Shown here: piece after piece, positions 43,995 to 54,692 of the stretch
Position numbering within the stretch: position 1 is the stretch's first letter
Layout: every line of letters starts with the position of its first letter
The notes under the pieces: generated by a model
The model's database searches: none
Told to the model about the DNA's origin: nothing
The model's input: the letters and a program-made list of their open reading frames with translations, nothing else
Origin: Daedaleopsis sinensis
Taxonomy: Eukaryota; Basidiomycota; Agaricomycetes; Polyporales; Polyporaceae
Assembly (NCBI GenBank): GCA_033807695.1
Contig: CM066304.1
Location: 2,046,001-2,110,000, forward strand
Direction of reading: 5' to 3'
Length of the DNA stretch: 64,000 bases
Made by a program: the position numbers and the translations under genes

Positions 43995-44841
43995 GACTGA
44001 GATGGGATTGCAGAGCGTATGGGGTTGGGAGACCACAACTGGGCGAACGACTCTCACCATATATACGAGCCTTGAAAGGGCTTGACCACTCTTGCCTACT
44101 TCGCCTAGCCTCGTCAAACGAGTGACTCTGAGGCGGCCCTGCCCCTTTCGTACATGACTCAGACTCGGTCGCATAGCTTATAGTTTGGTACATATGGATG
44201 AGAGCAAATGTGTCATGCTTCGGGCTGCACGGCTTGTAAGAGACCTTGATCAAAAGGGATTGCATCCGCCCGTCTAAAGTAAGTACGTGTTGGCGTATGG
44301 GCTCGTTTCTGATGGGCTCGGCGCCGCGAAGATAGCCTCTGACTAGAACACCAGTCGATTCTAATGAACGGGGTGTCTTCGCGCTATTTCCCGGTGTTTC
44401 CCCTGTACGTATCAATTGACGTCAGTACATAGCGCTCAGCGCTCAGCAGTCAGAGGATACACAACTAGATTTTAAAACACCCAACAATCCTATCGCGAGA
44501 CATCGGAACTTGGAAGCATTCCGGCAGTCGCCTTCAAATGACCCTGATCAATCTACAGCAGACATAATTAATGAGGTTGAGGTGCGGTATTTTGCGTTCA
44601 CCCGAATATAAAACGTCCCAAAGGTTTGTTCGCGGTGTTACTGCATTGCAGCACAGTGAAGGTGTGTGCACCTCAGATTCGATACACCAGACTGGCGGAA
44701 ACATAACGCGAAGCAACAATCCTGAGTTCTTGCCATAGCCACAGCCATTATTGTGATATAAGATGACTAGGTAAAATATAGATTGAACATCGTGTTTCAG
44801 ACGTAGCACCAAATGACGTACTCACATAGCGAAATCCAGCA
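43995..44841. other. Intergenic stretch, promoter remnant of the pseudogene
   Basis: About 850 bp. A minus-strand TATATATGG near 44058-44066 lies ~65 bp upstream of the pseudogene ATG and may be its old TATA box. No other gene seen. Confidence 0.4.
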
Positions 44842-46341
44842 CTACCACCCAAAGATGAGGTCAGAAACTTGCCCGAGAACACCCTTCGAGGGAGATTGTT
44901 GCCCTGTTGAGGCGGATGCAGGGAGGAGTGGTCCAGGAGCCGCCGCGGCAGGCACAATAGGCGTCCCGCCGCCGGGACGACGGAAGGCAGAGGCAGATGG
45001 TGCAAGCTTGATCGGCGTACCAACAGTAGGCGTGGATGGTTCTGCTCGAGGAGTTCCCTGTCGATGGACAAGCTCGCCGACGCTCATACGGGAAGCTGAC
45101 GGAGGACCGAACACATTGTGGGTTGGAGAAGTGTCCATCGCATCGGGACCGGTAGGAACGAAGTCCGGCGATTGAGCAGCATTTCGAATTAAGCTCGAGC
45201 CTAGAAGAGCTTCCGCTTGCGATGGGTCCTGGTAGTGCCATTATGTTAGCAAATTTGCGATAGAAAGGTAGAGTCGTCAGATAACGTACGGCCCACTTTG
45301 CGCCAACCATCCAAGAGCCACTGAGGATCTCGCCATTTTTGCGCACCGCACGAAGCGCCTCCGCAGGACGAAGGTAGCCGATTTTGAAGCAGTTTAAGAG
45401 TTCGGAGCTCTGTTCTGCTTCGGTCGATTCCCCGAGGGAGCGGAAATATTCGACCGTCACGCTATACTTGTCAGGTGGGTAACCGAACACGACGATGTAG
45501 ATAGGTTGGGCGTTCTGTTGAGGTACAGGGGCGGCTTGTTTTGGTGTTGAAGGGTGTGCAGATCGGAACAAAGAAGCGCGACTGTCAAACGCACTCTAGA
45601 GACATCATATATCATGAGCTCACGACCGTCAGAGAGAAATGGGATACTGACCCGTTGCGAAAAACGTGAGGAAGTAGACTCGGGGGTTTCGTTAATGATG
45701 TCGTTGACTGATGCCATCGGTGGCGCGTCTTCATCCGCCAGTGTCTGCCTGGGTCTTTGTCTGTGGATGGGAGGTACGTCGATAGGCGACGCTCGGAATA
45801 TGCGGCCACTGACCTTGAATTTTCAAACATCGAGTCCATGCCAAACTCTGAGACGGACCCTCCAGAAAAGGTGTGGTTGAGCTTCGCCTTCGTGGGGACC
45901 ATAGGTGGGTCTTCGCGTGGACCACCTGAGGGCGAAGACTGCGAGATGCGCGTAAGATTCTATCATCCAATTGTCATAGCTGAGACAACTTACGTTGCCT
46001 TGATTGGCAGACTACACAGAACACGTTAACCAGTTGCTGGCAGACATGACATGACATGACATCCGCACCATAAGATAACCAGACTGGTAGTGGCTTCGGG
46101 ATTGCGACAAGCTCTCGCTCAGAGGAGAGCCCATGTTAAGAGAGGATCCCATGCTCATCCCCATGTTGTTGTTGCGAACACTAGGACTGGCAGCAGCTTG
46201 GCTAGCCATGCCCGCGACACTGAAAGGGGAGCCATTGTACTGCACAGAGTGAGAGTGCGAGTGAGATGCGAATGGCGGGCGTTGCTCTTGTCCAGGCGTG
46301 TTGGCCGAGCTGGTCGAGAAAGATGAGCTAGAGGGAAACAT
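44842..46341 (-). CDS. Nup53/Nup35-type nucleoporin (MPPN/RRM domain)
   Basis: Six exons on the minus strand: 46341-46069, 46011-45994 (18 nt), 45938-45814, 45748-45652, 45595-45290 and 45228-44842, encoding 401 aa. The N-terminus is Ser/Asn/Gly-rich and disordered. The RRM-like Nup53 domain spans residues ~205-275: PIYIVVFGYPPDKYSVTVEY, FRSLGES, CFKIGYLRPAEALRAVRKNG, LSGSWMVGAKWA. The protein ends VLGQVSDLIFGW, the C-terminal amphipathic helix by which Nup53/Nup59 and vertebrate NUP35 touch the nuclear membrane. It belongs to the inner ring of the nuclear pore, binding Nup155/Nup170 and Nic96 relatives. Upstream frame before the ATG at 46341 is open but has no earlier ATG. Divergent from ZPR1. 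Confidence 0.9.
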
Positions 46342-46643
46342 GAAGGGCAGATGTAGACGGCGCTGGGCACCAGGCGTTGGAGAGGGTGTTGGGGACGCGG
46401 GGAAAGAGGACACGATGCGCAAGGAATTCGAGTCTCGAACGAAGCGCGCGAGCGCCGCGAGGAGTTCAAACGCGGCACACGTGACTGACTTGCGATCGCG
46501 TTTTGAGGCTGAGATTAGATCTGTCTTTTACTCTAGATTGTCCTTAACTTTTCTTCTGTACATACACACTCTTACTGACCGGCCATACTCATCTCTCAAC
46601 ATCTCCAAGAGGTGCTCCTTGTGACTAGACGACACAACTAGCC
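46342..46643. promoter_or_regulatory. Divergent promoter of NUP53-like gene and ZPR1
   Basis: 302 bp between start codons, T-rich on the ZPR1 side (TTTTACTCTAG, AACTTTTCTTC). No clear TATA box. Confidence 0.45.
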
Positions 46644-48402
46644 ATGGCAACAAATTCAGAGCTCTTTCCTACCATCGGATCCGTCGTAGACCAGACAGAG
46701 GCGCAAATCGTGGATTTTACTCTCGATGAGGATAGGCCTGTGCAAGAGATTGAGTCGCTATGCATGCGGTGCGAGGAGCAAGTGCGTAACCCATCTCATG
46801 GACTCCAGCCCACTCGCTGATCAAAATGACAGGGAGTCACTCGATTGCTCCTAACCTCGATCCCGTACTTCCGGGAAATTATCGTCATGTCGTTCCGCTG
46901 CGAACATTGCGGCTTCTCAAATAATGAAGTACAATCCGCTGGCGCCATCCGACGTACGTCCATCATTGGTTACTGTATCGAGTATTCCAGTTCTCAATCA
47001 AAACTCTGTTCCAGCGGAAGGTGCAGTATATACTGTCCGCGTTCTCTCAAGAGAAGACCTCGATCGGCAAATCGTCAAGTCGAACACGTGCACGATCACT
47101 ATCCCCGAGTTGGAGCTCACAATTCCACCCGGAAGAGGTCAACTCACGACGATTGAAGGCGTCATTCGCGATATCATGACGGACCTTGGTGGGGATCAAC
47201 CCCTCCGCCGTGTTGAGAATCCCCAAGCATTCGAGAAGATCGAAAGCATCTTGGAAAAGTGTCGAGAGATCGTTCAGGAAAGCGACGAGGAAGAGGCAGA
47301 CAAGAACGCTGTCGGACCTGTGAAGGGACCCAGTAAGGCCTCGGAGATCGACGCCCCTCTGAAACCTTTCACCATCAAGCTAGACGACCCTACGGGGAAC
47401 TCGTTTGCTGAATTCTCGGGGAGCATGGCTGATCCGAAATGGAACATGCGGACCTACCATCGCACGCGCCAGCAGAACGTCGAATTAGGACTGGTTGCTC
47501 CCGAAGAGCCTTCGCCGGAGGTACCTCTCGAGGATGGAAACAAGGAAGAAGAGCAGATCGGCGGGGGGTTAGAGGGCGAGAACGAGGAGATCTACACATT
47601 CCCTGGCACATGCTCAAGTTGCGGTAAACCATCTAATACTCTGATTAAGAAGGTCAACATTCCGTATTTCAAGGTACGTCGTCTACGAACAGTACTCAAT
47701 TCTGGTAGCGGGTGTATTGATGCAGTTACTGTTAGGATATCTTGATCATGTCGACAAATTGCGACTTGTGTGGGTATCGTGATAACGAGGTCAAGTCTGG
47801 CGCAGCTATTTCCGCGCAAGGAAAGCGCATCACTCTCAAAGTCGAGGATCGTGAGGATCTCAGCCGCGATATTTTGAAGGTATCAACCTTTCCACCATGT
47901 CTACCGCGCAATCGATGACACCGTCTTTCAGAGCGAAACGTGCGGCCTCAGTATTCCGGAGATCGAGCTCGTATTGCAGGCTGGCACGCTCGGCGGGCGA
48001 TTCACGACACTAGAAGGGATCCTGGACCAAGTGTATGAGGAGCTTTCGGACAAGGTGATCGCTGGCGATGCCGGCGGCAAAGATCATGGTGCTTTCGAGA
48101 CCTTCCTGAAGAAGCTCAAGGCGGTAAGAGAATTTGGTACTATCAGGGAACCTTTGCGGCTTATACCATCACTACAGGTTAAGAATGCGGACCATCCATA
48201 TACGTTGATCCTGGACGACCCGCTCGCCAACTCGTATCTGCAGAACCTCTACGCGCCCGATCCTGACCCCAACATGACGATTGAATCGTACGATCGGACG
48301 TGGGAGCAGAATGAGGAGCTTGGCCTCAACGACATGAAGGTCGAAAACTACGAAGAAGACACACAGTCTCCGACGAAGGCAGGAGGACCTACGGAATCAT
48401 AG
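46644..48402 (+). CDS. ZPR1: ZPR1 zinc-finger protein
   Basis: Six exons: 46644-46781, 46833-46953, 47015-47673, 47736-47879, 47932-48123 and 48178-48402, encoding 492 aa. Two copies of the ZPR1 module are visible: a C4 zinc finger (CMRC...CEHCGF; CSSCGK...CDLCGY) each followed by a double-stranded beta-helix domain with the family signature ([30 protein letters not shown] and [31 protein letters not shown]). Zpr1 binds translation elongation factor eEF1A and acts as its folding chaperone; it moves to the nucleus on growth signals. Length and domain order are normal and the frame is intact. Confidence 0.96.
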
Positions 48403-49229
48403 TCGTGCGCTGCAGTTGAACAAGAGGTTGTTGCCGAGATACTGTATAGTACATTGACTCTCTAAGCTGTATCGACTAGAAGGAAATCTGCGAGATATGC
48501 TATAAACACATGCATGTAACCCGAGGGATGCTTTTGCGTCAGCAGGGCGATGGAACTTCATGGGAAGTACTTAGTTCCAGACAGCCGATGGTACGTACAC
48601 GCCACGTCTAAGCACTGTCGAGTATACACTATGGGCTCTGAAGCACATACGGCGAGATCTGATGTAGTAGAACATCACATGAAGGCCGTGAGGGAAGGCG
48701 AGAACCTGTCACAGCAGGGAATCCCCAAATTTCTGCCACACAAAAGTCACTAAAAATCCGCGAGGTGTAGTTACCTATTCTCTTTCACGTGACGATAGTG
48801 AGGAAAAGCCGTTGAAAAGGCCGTTCTTCAGGAGGGTAGGTAACTACGAGAAGCGCCTTTTCTTCCGCAGAAAATCGGGACCTGCCTGCCGTGTGTGGAA
48901 TTGGATGTGCTGACCACACGCGTGACCGACGAACCGAATAGTAGTACGCACAGTGGGCATCCGGATATTTTGTACGGGAGAAAAGGCGTCCGATTTTGGC
49001 CACACAAGGCATCCCAGGGCCAAAAGTCGTACAAAAGTCGTACAAAGGGCTCCTTTGAGCGAAAAGGGTTACCTCCAACGGCCGATTTTGCACGCCTTTC
49101 CACCCGTCAAAAATATCGAGATGCCCGTCGTGACGGTAATCATAGACTCGAACCAGTCGAACGGGAAGTGATGGCGGAGTGAGGAGTACTCTCGACTTGT
49201 GGCGTTGATGGACCCGAACGGATGGGAAC
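48403..49229. other. Intergenic stretch
   Basis: About 830 bp after ZPR1. Contains a short direct repeat CAAAAGTCGTA at ~49021-49040. No gene supported. Confidence 0.4.
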
Positions 49230-50345
49230 GAGCCTACGGTAATCAGTGACATAATTCTGCAGATGCTGCGAGATGTGTTGGTCTTGATCGATCAGGTACA
49301 CTGGCTATAGAGTACGCACCTCGTCAATGATCCCGTGTTGATAGTGTATAAGAGCTGAAAAGAGAATGCGAATCAGAGCTGGAATGGCGTTTCAGCGTCT
49401 TCAGAGGGACTCGCGGCCACAAGTCAGATGAGACGGTTTGACCTACGAGATCAGCATCAGTGCTGCACGAAGGTCAGAGATGCCCGTCCGAGACATGATG
49501 AGCAGCACCACAAGACTCCCGGTGAGGAACACGTCCGTCGCCGTCGTATCGATAGAGCTCAATGCGATGGAGTAGCCTGAGGGCTGTAAGTGTTGACTAT
49601 ATCAGACAGAGCGTTGTCACAGTAGGGATTCGGCACGTACGACAAGCTGCGGCAACGCATCGAGACCTGATACCTCAGCATATTTTGCAAACAGCACTAG
49701 AAGTTTATGAGATTGGAGATGGGCTCCACACATTCCGACGTACGATTGTATGATAGCAATTGAAGCCGCCTACGGAAGCCAAAGATGGTTACAGCGAGCT
49801 CAGGCTGAGGAACGCACAAAAGATGGCATTCACGTTGCATACTGTCTGAGCCTATCTAACGGCTACGTCAGGAACTGATTCCCAGAACGGATGCAACAGC
49901 TTACATTGGAGGTCCTATGACGCATCAGCATGGGAGCACACTCCTGATCAAGGTGTGCAGAGAAAGCTTACTAGATCAGGGGTTTCCCATTCTTGTACCA
50001 AACTCTGTGTTGAGGCCGCATACAATGGCCACCTAGAGAAGCGATAGTTTGAGCATGTGCATCGAAAGAGAGAGCAATACAGTACTCACCATGTACTTCA
50101 AGGAGGACCAATCTTTAGAGTACTGTGTGTAATACCACACCGCCTGAGAAGTGACTAAACTTGAATCGCAAGAAGAGGAGGGCTCGGAGCGGCGCCGCGT
50201 CTGCATGCATAGTGCCGTTTTGACATGTTGCCCTGTAGAGTTCGTAGCAGACTCGCTATCCAGCCTCTCATTCATCGTCCTCAGTCAAAAGCCAACTATA
50301 AGGGCTACACTGTCGTCAACCAGTAGATTGTGATCAGCCTTGGCA
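49230..50345 (-). pseudogene. DUF6534-type seven-TM protein remnant
   Basis: Minus-strand pieces in the right order resemble the basidiomycete membrane family DUF6534: VALIVGF (~50310), AVWYYTQYSKDWSSLKYM (~50145-50090, with a good GTGAGT donor), VAIVCGLNT, then TATDVFLTGSLVVLLIMSRTG (~49550-49485), LYTINTGSLT (~49350) and ICRIMSLITVG (~49260). The pieces between are missing or interrupted by stops and several splice joins fail, so it looks decayed. The biological role of the family is unknown to me. Confidence 0.6.
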
Positions 50346-51062
50346 CGCTAGTCCTGGTACAGCGATGGAGAGTAATGCGGATATCAATGTTAACGAGGAA
50401 ATGGAAAGTCACCTCTAGCATTGAGTATGTTGGACTCGGAGGTCGTTCGCGACTTGGCAATAATTTCAACGAGGTTCAAGTTTATTCCTGTTGTCCTAAT
50501 AAATGAGAAAGTAGGATCTGCGCGGCGGTCTGCAGCCTCTTTTGAATAAGCGGCTTAGTAGGCGATTGGTGATCGTGATCGTATTCGTAGATGTTGAGTC
50601 TGTACGTGTAGTACAAACCAATGTCGCACATGAAGTCGTTCTGCTGCGGCAGGCGCCGGGCCCGGGTGGCGTGGCAGTGTGACTCTGAGGTCACAGCCAC
50701 CGCGATCTAAGTAAGTACAGTCTCCTTCACCCCCAGTGAGAAACCCATGCGTCCCGACTGCGTCCATATGCGTCTGAAATGGTCCATGTTGGTCCAGGTA
50801 CGTCCTGCCTGTCAACGTATACTTGATGACGTCAGGACGGCCAAACTCAACGTCGATTTACCGATCAAAATGAGCCAAATTTCGAGCTTCGAGCAGCATC
50901 GAGCTCCATTGACCTTCACGCGACCTCGACTGACATCGACCACAGTGCACAAACATCGACTTAGGTGCACTCGATCTCTCCCCCGGGCTCTCGATTGTCT
51001 CCTTCGATGACGCAAGTGACGAGCTCGTCAGCGCCTGCAGCAATCCCTTTAATAGGCAGTGT
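50346..51062. other. Intergenic stretch
   Basis: About 720 bp. A minus-strand frame near 50690-50490 (YYTYRLNIYEYDHDHQ) looks protein-like but short and unsupported. Confidence 0.35.
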
Positions 51063-51893
51063 GTGCCAACATTTCTACCCCCCATCTCTCCTGGATCCCT
51101 CCCGCCATCTTCCCTCCCGCCGTGTTGTTTGGCCGCCCTTCAACGTACCCGCTCAGCGCCGCTCATCCCGGTTCCTACGCCCTCAAGTGAGTGCATCATC
51201 AGCATCCAATTGATGGTTTTACTAGACACGGTTCTCACTGTTGACTCGGGGCTGACTGTCACATGCGTATGTTATAGGTCCTTATTCTCTCCCCAAGCCA
51301 TCAATCGGACTAGACAACCACATATACGTGCCTGCCGCATCCCCTGAGGTCAAGCAGTACTACGCGCACCTCGCCGAGCAGGCCGCCCTCGCGCGCAAGG
51401 AGCGCTATCCGGGGTACAAGTATCGCCCGGGCCCGCAGAAGTATAAGAACGGGGTACGAATCGTCCCTCGAAAGCCGCACAGTCGGAGGAAGAATGCGAT
51501 TGCTGAGCCTCCCCTGGCAACATCCAAGACATGCGCGGCGGCGGGCACGGTCGCGTCGGCCGGAGCGAGCAGCGGGCCCACATGTGTGCGTAGCACAAGG
51601 CGACATGACTATCGGCGCTGAGTCGCGAGTATGCTGAAGGAACTTCCCACAGATTTCGTTGTGTCCAGTCGATGGCCTGTATATCGGCGACATTCCGGAG
51701 GAGTCGTCGGCCCAGAAGCAGACTGGCTAGAAGAGCTATATGAACAGTGGGGTATTCCGCCGATGATCTCTATGCTTTTCCTGACGGAGACCCTGCGGTC
51801 GAAGAGATGGAGCGTTTGTACATACAGTTCGACCTAAGACTGGACTGGCGCATCCAGCTGGACAACGTAACTTGTAATCTGATTGAGTCATAA
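51063..51893 (+). pseudogene. HMG-box gene fragment (second half of the box only)
   Basis: The frame around 51343-51440 reads SPEVKQYYAHLAEQAALARK then YPGYKYRP, the C-terminal half of a MATA-type HMG box ending with the basic YPxYxYRP motif. An intron (GTGAGT...ATAG, ~51187-51279) upstream keeps the frame, but the preceding exon lacks the expected RPPNAFxxFR half. Downstream a spliced frame ending YIQFDLRLDWRIQLDN to a stop near 51893 looks coding. Either a truncated relic of an HMG transcription factor or a gene whose first box exon I have missed. Confidence 0.45.
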
Positions 51894-52386
51894 TCCATAC
51901 CTGCGCTCACAGGGATAACCCTGGTCTTGTTTCACTGGTCGGCGGCACTCACGCGCACCGCAATATGCAATGGGATCACTCTGCTGCATACTCACACACC
52001 ACGGAATCCAGCGTACGCAACAATGTAGATAGAGCAAGCGTGTAATTGCCTACAATAGGGCGCGGCCCTCGCGAGCAATAGACGGAGCATACATACATAC
52101 ATACATACATACATACATACATACTACATACATACAGACATACATACACCATGGAATAAGTTAGCGTGAACAGACCATCCGAGTCAACTCCTGAGCATGC
52201 CAGACGTCCAAAGGTGAGGGTCCGAATCGAAGGTCCCCGCTACTCATCTCCACTTTCTTCATTCCCCGTGCCCTCTTCCGCACTGTTGCTAAACGGTCAC
52301 AGCATCAGCGTTCCGAACACATGTCTATGTTGCGAGTCGTGCACACCTCAAAGTCACTGGTCAGATGCCTGGCATAACGCAGGGGT
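51894..52386. other. Intergenic stretch containing a microsatellite
   Basis: About 490 bp; apart from the tetranucleotide repeat at 52090 nothing is recognised. Confidence 0.45.
52090..52150. repeat. (CATA)n microsatellite
   Basis: Roughly eight uninterrupted CATA units followed by a degenerate tail (CTACATACATACAGACATACA). Confidence 0.9.
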
Positions 52387-52743
52387 TTACTTGTTGGGCC
52401 AGCAGCCGCGCCAGGAGTGCGTGATATCTTCGACGGCGTGGTTGATCTGCCACGCGAGGCCGGCGGTGGTAGAGAAGTCGACCTGCCACCAGCCGTCGTC
52501 GCGCTTCCAGGCTTGCCAGTTGACTGCGATCAGGCCCTTGTGCCGGATCTGGTCGAGGAAGCATTGGCCCCAGCGATCCTCGCATCCAGGACTCGGGTGT
52601 TGATTGTAACCCTTGAAGAGGAACGAGTAACGGCGGAGGATGCCATCGTTCCATTGGCCGTTGCATCGCCAGTCGTCGGCCGCCACGAGCGTGGGGGCGG
52701 CGAGCACCGAAGCGAGGAGGAATGCGGGGATGGAGATCTTCAT
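52387..52743 (-). CDS. Small secreted cysteine-containing protein
   Basis: Single exon of 118 aa. A strong signal peptide (KISIPAFLLASVLAAPTLVA, cleavage likely after VAA) leaves a mature chain of ~96 residues with four cysteines (WRCNGQ, GCEDRWGQC, RGCW) and many Trp. No family is recognised. Small secreted cysteine-containing proteins of this size in wood-decay and plant-associated fungi include candidate effectors and surface proteins; that is only a class label. A TATA-like TTTAAATA lies ~100 bp upstream on the minus strand. The gene stands alone in a gene-poor, repeat-flanked region. Confidence 0.7.
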   Translation of the reverse strand: MKISIPAFLLASVLAAPTLVAADDWRCNGQWNDGILRRYSFLFKGYNQHPSPGCEDRWGQCFLDQIRHKGLIAVNWQAWKRDDGWWQVDFSTTAGLAWQINHAVEDITHSWRGCWPNK

Positions 52744-52838
52744 GGTGAAGGTCGATGGTGTGGACGATACTGGGTGTATGTGGGTGGGTGAAGGTAGGTT
52801 GGGTGGCCTGCTGAAAGAGCCTCTCGACGATCGTATCT

Positions 52839-52848
52839 ACTATTTAAA
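52839..52848 (-). promoter_or_regulatory. TATA-like box of the small secreted protein gene
   Basis: Minus-strand CTTTAAATAG about 100 bp before the ATG at 52743, with a C/A-rich leader (CACCCAACC, CACCCACATACACCC) between. Confidence 0.5.
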
Positions 52849-54053
52849 GTTGTCGCCCCGGGGCCTCCGATGGGTTGCCATTCCAGCTCATGGTTTTGCC
52901 TGCCAAGAGTCCATCAAAACCAGCTCCAAGATCCAAACTTGTTAGGAACGACTAGATATCCATGAAACGCGACTTCACTGGTGGTACTGCGCACGCCATC
53001 ATGGCTATCCTAAATATGGTGCGGACACAACCAGACACAACCAGACACAACCCCACAAATGTACTCCGAGGAAGGACGGGAGTACGTGTTCACGTCCAGA
53101 ACGGTCCCGTGGACTTCGCGTGCTCAATCCGGGCACAGCAAGACATCAAAGAGTGATCAGTCGTCCGTTACGCCCAGCATGATAAGTATAATGTCACCTG
53201 TCCGCTACAAACACATAGAGTTTGCTTCTCTAGTTATGAATGCTACGACAGTGAAGCAGCTCACTTTCTCATGTGGATAATACCTTATCATGTACTAGCT
53301 ACGATAAAAAAGTGGCACTCACAGATTTAAGTTGCAAAGGATTAAGCTTGGCCCGTACAGAGCCTGAGTTGAATATTACACCTAATATGAAGGATGATGG
53401 GATGACGACAGTGGGCTTCTAGCAGTGCCCATCGGGTGACGTAGTCCTTATCACTACTCGGCCCGAAATGCGCGCGCAGCGACAGGGAGCCGCGGCAATC
53501 ATGATGATGGTTGTCTCGTGCCCACTGGACGTACTGTGTGCACTGTATCGCCCGCACCCCACCACCCGGGTCTGGGCACGAGACAAATGATGTGTAGCGA
53601 TACACTGCGATACACCCAGTACTTCTGGGAACGAGAAAAAAATAATGGGTGCCCGGTCCGCGTGTCACACTGTCGAGGAGTGGTCTCGGAGGGAGTCGTG
53701 TTTGAGATGATAGTGACGTGACTGATTCCACATTAGGAGACGTAGGCGCCCAGAAATAGGCACCGTTTAATAACTCACAGAATTGAAATTCAAAGTGTGA
53801 TATTAGCGAGTATGGTGAAGGGTTTTAATACAATCATAGTAGCTACAGTCTCGCATATACGTATTTCCTTTATAGTACGAGTTGGAGATGATACTACAAT
53901 TATCAGCTTCACATTGCCAGTCAGTGTTCGATATATCGCCGCATATAACATAACGAACTCGGAAGCATAGTGTACATGATGGCACGATGTTGAATCTGAT
54001 GACTATGGATCCTGATGCATGATGCTCTGTGCGAGCAGTCCGACGGCTCTCCA
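52849..54053. other. Gene-free stretch before the retrotransposons
   Basis: About 1.2 kb with no supported ORF. Holds three tandem copies of a CCAGACACAA-type decamer at ~53029-53054. Confidence 0.45.
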
Positions 54054-54058
54054 TGAAT

Positions 54059-54549
54059 TGTTGGAGCAACAAGCTGCGCCGCGCCCTCGCCCGGATCCTC
54101 GTCCCGGTACGGTACAGCCTCGTTTACATTTTCTCTACGTATTATTCGCCGCCCTTTATCTATCTACATCGCCTTCCCGCCATCTGCAGGTGCGCAGATG
54201 GCTTCCCGCTACGTCTTACTTCTTACCGCGCGCCGAGAGCGCCTACGTTACTTGTTATGGATGAGACTCCCGCCTATCCGAGCGATTAGCGCTCTCCCAT
54301 CTTCCTTATGTACTCGCTCGCCTTCGCTCCCTCGTCCCTCAGTCTTGCTCACGCCTTCGTGTGCAGTTACTGAGGGTACGTACACTGTCGTTCCCGTCCG
54401 CTCTCTTGTAACTAACTTAGTACTTGTACAGACCCTCATCTGATTACAGGTACATATCAATATATGCTTAGTCTTGCTCACGCCTTCGTGTGCAGTTACT
54501 GAGGACCCTCATCTGATTACAGATCTACGTCCTCGCACACATACGCTTA
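54059..54549 (+). repeat. 5' LTR of element 1
   Basis: Begins TGTTGGAGC. The end is set by the primer-binding site, so the LTR is ~490 bp; the exact 3' edge (54541-54551) is uncertain. Contains an inverted repeat CCATCTGC/GCAGATGG (54180-54201). Confidence 0.7.
54376..54431 (+). other. Intron-like segment within the LTR
   Basis: GTACGT start, CTAAC branch-like site (~54411) and TACAG end, 56 bp. It splits the segment 54341-54375 / 54432-54449; the same segment recurs at 54470-54522 without it. Confidence 0.7.
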
Positions 54550-54551
54550 TA

Positions 54552-54568
54552 GGTTATGAGCCCTGCGC
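54552..54568 (+). other. Primer-binding site, initiator tRNA-Met anticodon-arm type
   Basis: GGTTATGAGCCCTGCGC is the reverse complement of the initiator tRNA-Met anticodon arm (GCGCAGGGCTCATAACC in yeast). This is the half-tRNA priming known for Drosophila copia-type elements rather than priming from the tRNA 3' end. Confidence 0.75.
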
Positions 54569-54692
54569 TTAGGACTTGAACCCGCAAGACTCTAAGCGCT
54601 ATCTGTTACCCGCCTCCGTCCCGATCCGTCTCCTCTCCGATCCGTTCCCTCCGTCCGCTTTCTATTCGGTTCCCCGCCGCTAGCCGCCGGAC

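Noticed and set aside
49130..49165. GGTTCGAGTC on the minus strand, tRNA B-box look-alike
   Set aside because: Flanks do not form a T-stem and no A box lies at the right distance.
48785..49252. Minus-strand ORF of 155 codons after ZPR1
   Set aside because: Only its first ~12 residues match the DUF6534 remnant; the rest has no coherent features.
52090..52150. CRISPR-like array
   Set aside because: Simple tetranucleotide repeat without spacers, in a eukaryotic genome.
54570..54600. tRNA-like T-arm (GGTTCAAGTCC on the minus strand) next to the primer-binding site
   Set aside because: No pairing T-stem and no cloverleaf can be drawn; it lies in the retrotransposon leader.
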